A DNA stretch of 61,917 nucleotides from Pseudoalteromonas sp. H71 (lineage in GTDB: Bacteria > Pseudomonadota > Gammaproteobacteria > Enterobacterales > Alteromonadaceae). Shown one piece after another: positions 56,891 through 61,917 of the stretch. The DNA is taken from NCBI RefSeq assembly GCF_001468485.1, contig NZ_LODI01000001.1:117506-179422 (forward strand), read 5' to 3'. The translations under genes and the position numbers were made by a program. The notes beneath the pieces are model-generated. The model saw only the letters and a program-made list of their open reading frames with translations. It did not search any database and had not been told where the DNA came from. How positions within the stretch are numbered: position 1 is the first letter of the stretch; each line of letters begins with the position of its first letter.

Positions 56891-57622
56891 TTATTTTATC
56901 TCTAAATCAAACACCACGTTTATAGATGATTTAAATGTAATCGTTTCTTGCAGGTATCTACCTTGCTCGAATGAATTTCTAGTAACTTTAGAGCCGGTCA
57001 CAACTATTCGCTCAAAACTATCTGCGCCATAACCATAACTTGAACGGTTAAAATTTGAATTAATACTGTAAATTTGTCCAAGTTCTGCCCCAAATGCTTT
57101 AGCAAGTTCGCTTGCTTTAACTATAGCGTTTTCTATTGCGCCTTGTGTTGCTTCAGCTTCTAATTGCGCAGCTTTTGAAGACATAAGCTCAATATTCGTC
57201 ACTTCATTAATTTTTACACTTAGTGCAAAATCGATAAAATCGTTCACTTTTTCAATATCTCTTAATGTTACTTTAAGTGTTCTTGTTGCTACATACCCTG
57301 CATTAATTGCTGTACCACTCTCAACATTAAACATATCGTCATCATTATGAGTTAACAGGCTCGAAGCAAAAACATCAGTCTCCTTAACACCATACTTGCT
57401 TAACCCTTTAAGTAACAAATTCACTCGGTTATCAACATCACGTTTAGCATCAAGTGATTTGTCTTTAAAGCTTATTACTTCAAAAGAAACTTGAGCCATA
57501 TCGGGCTTTGCTAATACCTCTGCAGTGCCCTGCATTGCAATATGACGATTAGCAGGCACGCTTGAATTAGCAAAAGTGATAAGTGGTGAAAAGAGTAGAA
57601 AAATAGTAATAATAAGTTTCAT
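56891..57622 (-). CDS. SIMPL-domain (DUF541) periplasmic protein
   Basis: 243 residues with a signal peptide (MKLIITIFLLFSPLITFANS). It then has the SIMPL pattern: ISMQGTAEVLAKPDMAQVSF-like strand, a helix (RVNLLLKGLSKYGVKETDV), and the C-terminal half with AELGQIYSINSNF. The family includes oxidative stress-linked YggE. It is likely in an operon with the following small membrane gene. Confidence 0.82.
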   Translation of the reverse strand: MKLIITIFLLFSPLITFANSSVPANRHIAMQGTAEVLAKPDMAQVSFEVISFKDKSLDAKRDVDNRVNLLLKGLSKYGVKETDVFASSLLTHNDDDMFNVESGTAINAGYVATRTLKVTLRDIEKVNDFIDFALSVKINEVTNIELMSSKAAQLEAEATQGAIENAIVKASELAKAFGAELGQIYSINSNFNRSSYGYGADSFERIVVTGSKVTRNSFEQGRYLQETITFKSSINVVFDLEIK

Positions 57623-57769
57623 ATTCGTTCCTTGGAGTAACTTGGAGTAATCAGTTAAATAATGACGATATAACTGTACCTATAGTCATACTAATAACTA
57701 TAAAAGTAAACTGCTCTTTATTGTAAGCGGGAGTTTATCTCGCGCGGCATCCCCCCGCCTTCAGCCAAC

Positions 57770-58393
57770 CTACGTCAGCTCACCTACTTTTAGCTTTTTA
57801 CCACAACTTATTTGATGACATTGGGCTAAAAGCAGCTCAGCTGTCGCTTGTGCATCGGTAAGCGCATGATGGCAATGATAGCTTGGTAACTCATAGCGAG
57901 TGCGGCATGCGTTTAGGGTTAAATCGTCTTGTTTTATTTCAGTTGATTGGTTAAGTAGCCGCTTTTTTTCTATGTGGAGGGTATCGAGTATTAGTTTAGG
58001 GCGGGTGGTTATATTGGCTTGTTTTAAAGCAACTTTTAAAAACCCCCAATCAAGAGCTGCATTATGGAACACTAAAATACAATCGTTAAAATGGGCGCTT
58101 AAGCTTTTTAAAATACTGTTTAAGCTACGCCCATTAGTAATGGCCTCGTTACTAATGCCATGAAAAATAGGGCTTTGTTCTAGGCTTTTTACGTCTTTAT
58201 TAATAAAATGCTGCGACTCACTCATTTTTATACATTGATTATCAATCACAACCCATGCAACCGACACTATTTCGTGCTGTTTTGGGTCAAGCCCCGTGAG
58301 CTCTAAATCAATCACTAAATAGCGCTGCGATAATGCATTTTGTGCCAGTAGTTGACGGCGTTTTATATACCGCGTAAGTAGCGTTTTTACCAT
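57770..58393 (-). CDS. DEDD 3'-5' exonuclease (DnaQ/epsilon-like)
   Basis: 207 residues from the ATG at 58393 (MVKTLLTRYIKRR), which has GAGG five bases upstream; an open frame nine codons longer overlaps the upstream gene. Catalytic motifs: Exo I VIDLELTGLDPKQHEI, Exo II FHNAALDWGFL, Exo III HHALTDAQATAEL, with the acidic residues in place. It lies eight bases after the cNMP/CBS/DUF294 gene; this pair with an acetate-type symporter is a recurrent gene neighbourhood. Confidence 0.88.
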   Translation of the reverse strand: MVKTLLTRYIKRRQLLAQNALSQRYLVIDLELTGLDPKQHEIVSVAWVVIDNQCIKMSESQHFINKDVKSLEQSPIFHGISNEAITNGRSLNSILKSLSAHFNDCILVFHNAALDWGFLKVALKQANITTRPKLILDTLHIEKKRLLNQSTEIKQDDLTLNACRTRYELPSYHCHHALTDAQATAELLLAQCHQISCGKKLKVGELT

Positions 58394-58400
58394 GTGAGCC

Positions 58401-60239
58401 TCACAAACTGCCTCGCGCAAATTTAAACGCCGCGCCTTGCTGTGCTTGTTTTACCAGATAAAAAGCCTCTTTAAGCTGATGACGCTCTAATGAGTTTAAC
58501 TTGTTAGGGTTTATGCAGTTACTTGGGAGCCCTTCTTCATTTATTTGTGTACTTAAGCGCAGTTGGGTTAAAAAACGCCAACAGTCTTTTAAGTTGTAAA
58601 TATCGTCTTTATTGATGAGGTTATACTTTAATAATGCTTCTAGGCGCTCTTGAGTGTTAGCACGTTTGATACCGGCTTTTAATGCGTATAAACGCACAAT
58701 GTCGTTAATAATCACCACGCCGCGTTTTTTCAAGTCTATGTATTTATGGTTGTTGTCATCTTTTTGTGTTTTAAACTTGTTAAACAGCCCTATGGGCACG
58801 CTGTTGTTATTTATATCGGTCGCCATGGCAGCATAAAATAAATCGTTTCGCGATATACGCACTAATTGCTCACAAAATGCGGTGTATAACGAATTTGATC
58901 CTTCTATAAAACGTAAATCAAAAAATATTTTACAGTTAAGCATGGCTTCGGGAGTTGGGCTTTTTATCCATTTAAAAAAACGCTCCGACCAATCGTTTAC
59001 GCTCATGCGGCATAAATCACTACTTGCCATAATGTTACCAGGGCAACGCCTAATACCGCATTCAACTAAATGCTCACAAACAAACTCTCCCATTTTTTTA
59101 AAATAAGCATGTTGTTCTTGGGTTAAATCGTTGGGAAGCAGTAGGCCGTTATCTTGATCCGAGTGCAGTGTTTGCTCTTCTCGTGCCTGTGAGCCAAAAC
59201 AAATAAAGCTAAAACTGGTTGGCGCTGCGCCATGATCTTCTTGAAATAACCTGATCAAGCGCGATGTTAGCGCATCGGTTAATCCACTTAGTAGTTTTCC
59301 AATAAGTGAAATATCGTCGATATTATGAGAAAAGCTCTTAAGTAAATCGGGTACCTCTTTTGCGTAACGTTTTAAATCGGTCACGTTATGCGCTTTATAA
59401 ATGCGGCCAATGAGTTGCACAGGGTCACTTTTTTGTTGGCGCAGTAAATCAGTGCTAGTAAGCATACCTATAGGATTATGGCTTTCATCAAGCACTGGCA
59501 AGTGGTGAATATTATATTTGAGCATTAAATGTAGTGCAGAAAAAACACGGTTGTTTTCAAATATAAATTTAGGATTTGTGGTCATTATGCTACTAACTGC
59601 ATCTTGTGGGTCGACTTCGTCGGCAAGCACACGATTACGCAAATCGCGGTCTGTGACCACGCCAACTAAATGGGCATGTTGAATAACCATGATTGACGAT
59701 ACACCGTGCTCTTTCATTTTTTTAGCGCTTTGGCGAATACTCGCATCGGGCGAAAGTGTAATGGCTGTGCGGGTCATGAGTTCAGATATTCTGCGCTCTG
59801 ACCAACTGTCGTTTTTACTTTTATAATGTGATGAGAGTAAACGGTTTGCGTGAGCTCTTACAAAATATTGCTCAAACGGTTTGTACTCTCGGCGTAAAAA
59901 ATCAAAGTGTTCTTGGTTGAGCATATACACTATGCCCTCTTTTTGAACCGCCAATTTATTTTGTATGGCCTCGCCGGTTAAAAGCGAGGGAAAACCAAAA
60001 TAATCACCTTGCGCTAAACGCGTTACTACATTGCCTTTTGCATCAACTAAATCGTAAAGGCCTGAACGAATTAAAAATAGCTTTGGGTGTTCACTTTGCA
60101 GCCACTGCGCCTGATTTTCTCGCGTTAAATAAATAACATCAAGATGGTTTACAAAATAGTCGCAAGCACTGCTATCAAGCATGCTAAATGGCGCCTGAAG
60201 GTAAACATATTGGGCCACTTCTTGTTGTTCTACACTCAT
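58401..60239 (-). CDS. cNMP-binding, CBS-pair and DUF294 nucleotidyltransferase protein
   Basis: 612 residues from the ATG at 60239; a GTG four codons earlier is possible. Domains in order: a cyclic-nucleotide-binding-type fold (about 20-130, IYLTRENQAQWLQSEHPKLF), two CBS motifs (about 150-265, VSSIMVIQHAHLVGVVTDRD and IHHLPVLDESHNPIGMLTST), then DUF294 nucleotidyltransferase-like core (ICFGSQAREEQTLHSDQDNG, with G-S and D-x-D) and a C-terminal all-helical domain. It is likely a signalling enzyme or inactive regulator tied to acetate metabolism through its neighbours. Confidence 0.88.
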   Translation of the reverse strand: MSVEQQEVAQYVYLQAPFSMLDSSACDYFVNHLDVIYLTRENQAQWLQSEHPKLFLIRSGLYDLVDAKGNVVTRLAQGDYFGFPSLLTGEAIQNKLAVQKEGIVYMLNQEHFDFLRREYKPFEQYFVRAHANRLLSSHYKSKNDSWSERRISELMTRTAITLSPDASIRQSAKKMKEHGVSSIMVIQHAHLVGVVTDRDLRNRVLADEVDPQDAVSSIMTTNPKFIFENNRVFSALHLMLKYNIHHLPVLDESHNPIGMLTSTDLLRQQKSDPVQLIGRIYKAHNVTDLKRYAKEVPDLLKSFSHNIDDISLIGKLLSGLTDALTSRLIRLFQEDHGAAPTSFSFICFGSQAREEQTLHSDQDNGLLLPNDLTQEQHAYFKKMGEFVCEHLVECGIRRCPGNIMASSDLCRMSVNDWSERFFKWIKSPTPEAMLNCKIFFDLRFIEGSNSLYTAFCEQLVRISRNDLFYAAMATDINNNSVPIGLFNKFKTQKDDNNHKYIDLKKRGVVIINDIVRLYALKAGIKRANTQERLEALLKYNLINKDDIYNLKDCWRFLTQLRLSTQINEEGLPSNCINPNKLNSLERHQLKEAFYLVKQAQQGAAFKFARGSL

Positions 60240-60295
60240 TGTTACACTCACTAAAAAGTATACACAGCACCAATGTACTCATTATTTATACAAAT

Positions 60296-60321
60296 AAAAA
60301 GCCCGACTAAAGTCGGGCTTT
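60296..60321 (-). terminator. Rho-independent terminator of the symporter gene
   Basis: GCCCGACT/AGTCGGGC perfect eight-base stem with AA loop; on the reverse strand followed by TTTTTATTTG. It lies between the symporter gene and the cNMP/CBS gene. Confidence 0.9.
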
Positions 60322-60344
60322 TGGTACTTTACATATAAGTTGGC

Positions 60345-61917
60345 TTAATGCGCGTGCGCTTCTGCCGACCCTTTAGGATTACGAATACCTTCTACCATTT
60401 CTTGTATTTCAACTGGTGTTGGCTGAGTGAATTTCAGTACTACGGCAGCAACAACAAAGTTAATTACCATACCGACTAAACCTATACCTTCAGGCGAAAT
60501 ACCTAAGAACCAGTTCTCTGGGCTGTTAAGCTCTGGGCTCACAAATTTAAAGAAGATAATATACGCAGCGGTAAAACCAATACCCGTTATCATGCCTGCA
60601 ATAGCGCCTTCTCTGTTCATTGTTTTAGAGAATATTCCCATGATAATTGCTGGGAAGAAACTCGCCGCGGCTAAACCAAAGGCAAAGGCCACCACCGACG
60701 CTACAAAGCCAGGCGGATTAATACCAAAGTAAGCAGATATAACAATGGCAATCATCGCGGCTAATCGTGCGGCCAGTAGCTCTTGTTTATCACTTATATC
60801 GGGTTTCAGAGTACGTTTGAGTAAATCGTGCGAAACAGAAGTCGAAATAACCAGTAGTAAACCCGCTGTTGTCGACAGTGCTGCAGCAATCCCCCCTGCG
60901 GCTACAAGTGCAACAACCCATGCAGGTAAATTAGCTATCTCAGGATTAGCCAATACCATAATATCGCGGTCTACTTTTACTTCATTTGCGCTATTTGGAT
61001 CTTCTATTTTACCTGCTGTGTAGAACATTTTGCCGTCACCATTTTTATCATTAAACGTGATTAGGCCTGTGCGTTCCCAGTTTTTGATCCATGCTGGCGC
61101 TTCTGCATACGCTGTACCGCTGCCGTCTTTACCATTGATTGTGTCAATCATGTTTACACGTGCAAATGAGGCAACCGCCGGTGCTGTAGTATAAACAATA
61201 GCAATAAATACTAACGTCCATGCTGCTGAGATACGCGTATCTTTCACGCGTGGTACAGTGAAAAAGCGAACAATTACATGTGGTAAACCTGCAGTACCCA
61301 CCATTAATGCACCCGTAATGGCAAATACGTCAATCATACTTTTTGAACCTTCGGTGTATTGAGCAAAACCAAGTTCTGCGCTTAACCCATCAAGTTTATC
61401 AAGCACATACATACCCGAACCGTCACTCAATGTGGCACCAAAGCCTGTTTGTGGAAAAAAGTGACCCGTCATCATCATCGAGATAAAAATAGCCGGTACA
61501 AGGTAGGCAAATACAAGTACACAATACTGCGCTACTTGCGTGTAGGTAATGCCCTTCATGCCGCCAAGAACCGCATAGAAGAATACAATCACCATGCCAA
61601 TGTAAACACCGGTTTCAATTTCTACTTCTAAAAAGCGAGAAAACACAACGCCTACGCCGCGCATTTGCCCTGCAATGTAAGTAAAACAAATGAATATGGC
61701 ACATAAAATTGCGACTAAACGTGCTGTGCGCGAGTAGTAACGGTCACCAATAAAGTCAGGCACCGTGAATTTGCCGAATTTACGTAAGTAAGGCGCTAAA
61801 CACATAGCGAGCAATACATAGCCGCCTGTCCACCCCATTAAGTAAACGCCGCCATCATACCCTGCGAACGAAATAATGCCTGCCATAGAAATAAATGACG
61901 CGGCGCTCATCCAATCG
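60345..61917 (-). CDS. Sodium:solute symporter, ActP-like, partial (N-terminus off the right edge)
   Basis: About 523 codons of an SSS-family transporter, cut at the window edge; the frame is open through base 61917 (DWMSAASFISMAG is the internal family motif). About twelve hydrophobic helices are visible, with GLPHVIVRFFTVPRVKDTRI and STTAGLLLVISTSVSHDLL typical of ActP/PutP-like carriers. An inserted polar region (about residues 240-310) separates two helices. Acetate or another monocarboxylate is the likely substrate. Downstream are the cNMP/CBS/DUF294 and exonuclease genes. Confidence 0.9.
   Translation of the reverse strand, partial: DWMSAASFISMAGIISFAGYDGGVYLMGWTGGYVLLAMCLAPYLRKFGKFTVPDFIGDRYYSRTARLVAILCAIFICFTYIAGQMRGVGVVFSRFLEVEIETGVYIGMVIVFFYAVLGGMKGITYTQVAQYCVLVFAYLVPAIFISMMMTGHFFPQTGFGATLSDGSGMYVLDKLDGLSAELGFAQYTEGSKSMIDVFAITGALMVGTAGLPHVIVRFFTVPRVKDTRISAAWTLVFIAIVYTTAPAVASFARVNMIDTINGKDGSGTAYAEAPAWIKNWERTGLITFNDKNGDGKMFYTAGKIEDPNSANEVKVDRDIMVLANPEIANLPAWVVALVAAGGIAAALSTTAGLLLVISTSVSHDLLKRTLKPDISDKQELLAARLAAMIAIVISAYFGINPPGFVASVVAFAFGLAAASFFPAIIMGIFSKTMNREGAIAGMITGIGFTAAYIIFFKFVSPELNSPENWFLGISPEGIGLVGMVINFVVAAVVLKFTQPTPVEIQEMVEGIRNPKGSAEAHAH

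Overview
The window reads as chromosomal DNA of a marine gammaproteobacterium of the Alteromonadales, most likely Pseudoalteromonas. The evidence is the AT-rich coding sequence, the protein sequences of the housekeeping genes (guaB, xseA, gltX, dksA, pcnB, panBC, epd-pgk-fba, phoBR), and marker systems such as GlrK/GlrR and a Gram-negative dedicated sortase locus. No rRNA, tRNA, CRISPR array, prophage or insertion sequence was recognised. The left edge cuts guaB and the right edge cuts a sodium:solute symporter.

Layout. 1-5.3 kb: guaB (partial), xseA, a membrane-anchored protein, cysE and a PAS-GGDEF diguanylate cyclase. 5.5-6.5 kb: a compact three-gene operon (membrane protein, XRE regulator with a membrane tail, 35-residue membrane peptide) ending in a clear terminator. 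6.5-9.4 kb: an M16 zinc protease split by a one-base frameshift. 9.6-10.6 kb: an MTHFR-like protein. 10.7-12.9 kb: a decayed nitric-oxide sensing pair, H-NOX plus hybrid histidine kinase, with two frameshifts and one stop. 13-21 kb: rhlE-type helicase, a DUF3581-like protein, an RcsF-like lipoprotein, gltX, a glutaredoxin, a second diguanylate cyclase, proB and an EamA transporter. 21-27.4 kb: a complete proteobacterial dedicated sortase system: sortase, VIT/VWA substrate with an LPQTDG sorting signal, OmpA-family protein, and a divergent response regulator and sensor kinase. 27.4-29.9 kb: an AT-rich patch of small unrecognised membrane or exported proteins. 30-35.5 kb: cca, small genes, and the glrK-qseG-glrR operon. 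35.7-37 kb: four consecutive secreted EF-hand miniproteins behind a sigma-54-type promoter. 37-43 kb: amidohydrolase, YgjV-like protein, Crp-like regulator, phosphoribosyltransferase, pepB and sfsA. 43.4-48.8 kb: dksA, gluQ, pcnB, folK, panB, panC and a lipoprotein. 49-52.1 kb: phoB-phoR-pstS with Pho boxes. 52.1-52.9 kb: a non-coding region with a dense GATC array. 52.9-56.4 kb: epd-pgk-fba. 56.6-61.9 kb: small envelope genes, then an exonuclease, a cNMP/CBS/DUF294 protein and a symporter.

The most notable items are: the GlrR-sigma54-EF-hand arrangement (inferred link); ten GATC sites within 310 non-coding bases carrying a recurrent flanking motif; the eroded H-NOX/kinase pair; the sortase system whose kinase appears to carry a CBM9-like extracytoplasmic sensor; two genes that appear to start at AUU (pcnB and an exported protein); and the three-gene XRE/membrane mini-operon.
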